Positions 63,946-64,000 of a stretch of 64,000 nucleotides of DNA are shown one piece after another (the first letter of the stretch is position 1; every line of letters begins with the position of its first letter). Both the position numbers and the translations under genes were made by a program. Under the pieces are notes generated by a model that searched no databases, was not told where the DNA came from, and saw only the letters and a program-made list of their open reading frames with translations. The DNA comes from Clostridium septicum (lineage in GTDB: Bacteria > Bacillota > Clostridia > Clostridiales > Clostridiaceae), in assembly GCF_003606265.1 (NCBI RefSeq), contig NZ_CP023671.1, positions 62,001-126,000 on the forward strand, given 5' to 3'.

Positions 63946-64000
63946 ATCCCTTTTAAATTATACAAAATTATTATATCATATTATCTAAATCAAAAAAATT

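Noticed and set aside
1..64000. tRNA, rRNA, CRISPR or prophage
   Set aside because: No G+C-rich structured RNA gene, no regularly spaced repeats and no phage gene block were seen. Without a covariance search a single tRNA could still be missed.

Overview
The window is very AT-rich DNA with dense, short-spaced genes, strong Shine-Dalgarno (SD) sequences, frequent TTG/GTG starts and U-tailed hairpin terminators. Together with spore genes (cotJABC, Csp-like germination proteases), the SCIFF peptide system, an Ala-type T-box and a CIRCE operator, this points to an anaerobic spore-former of Clostridium sensu stricto. I cannot name the species. I saw no rRNA, tRNA, CRISPR array or prophage. Most genes are on the minus strand.

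Layout. 0-5.4 kb: broken helicase-like gene at the left edge, an esterase, a CmpB-type membrane protein, pyrE and two small exported or anchored proteins. 5.6-12.3 kb: a large secreted dockerin-bearing GH95 alpha-L-fucosidase and an MFS transporter, with a decayed IS3-family element sitting inside the transporter's terminator. 12.3-14.3 kb: alaR-alaT-like regulator and aminotransferase behind a T-box leader. 14.4-16.4 kb: TerC and a cotJ operon whose cotJC is a pseudogene. 16.5-20.1 kb: HMA-like protein and a SNF2 ATPase split from its SWIM domain. 20.3-31 kb: pyridoxamine kinase, MacB/FtsX-like ABC exporter, an unlisted 34-residue ORF, thioredoxin plus M3 peptidase, two-part ThrE exporter, and an Orn/Lys/Arg decarboxylase. 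30.7-33.5 kb: SCIFF peptide, its radical SAM maturase and an M16 peptidase. 33.6-38.8 kb: AI-2E permease, zinc-ribbon membrane protein, and a Fur-boxed iron(III) ABC operon whose binding-protein gene has a start-region frameshift. 38.9-47.3 kb: MFS, LtaS-like enzyme, exonuclease, Nudix, dead dicarboxylate symporter, and K+-dependent pyrophosphatase. 47.5-53.2 kb: B12-independent glycerol/diol dehydratase-type glycyl radical enzyme, its activase, an AraC response regulator and the wreck of its PocR-domain sensor kinase. 53.6-60 kb: htpG with CIRCE, Fe/Mn-SOD, and two Csp-like subtilases, one with Cys in place of the catalytic Ser. 60-64 kb: small membrane protein, an NCS2 purine permease whose 5' leader holds a perfect G-quadruplex motif, and a chemotaxis receptor with a C-terminal sensor-like domain.

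Themes. Gene decay is common: helicase, IS transposase, cotJC, symporter, PocR kinase, and possibly fbpA and the SNF2/SWIM pair. Post-transcriptional control is rich: T-box, hairpins between cistrons in the SCIFF and dehydratase operons, a leader G-quadruplex, and two genes in which a hairpin separates the SD from the start codon. The fucosidase, the neighbouring transporter and the diol dehydratase could belong to one fucose-to-propanediol scheme, but that link is inference only. The strongest candidates for something undescribed are the leader G-quadruplex, the SD-hairpin-start arrangement seen at both ends of the window, and the paired Ser/Cys Csp proteases.
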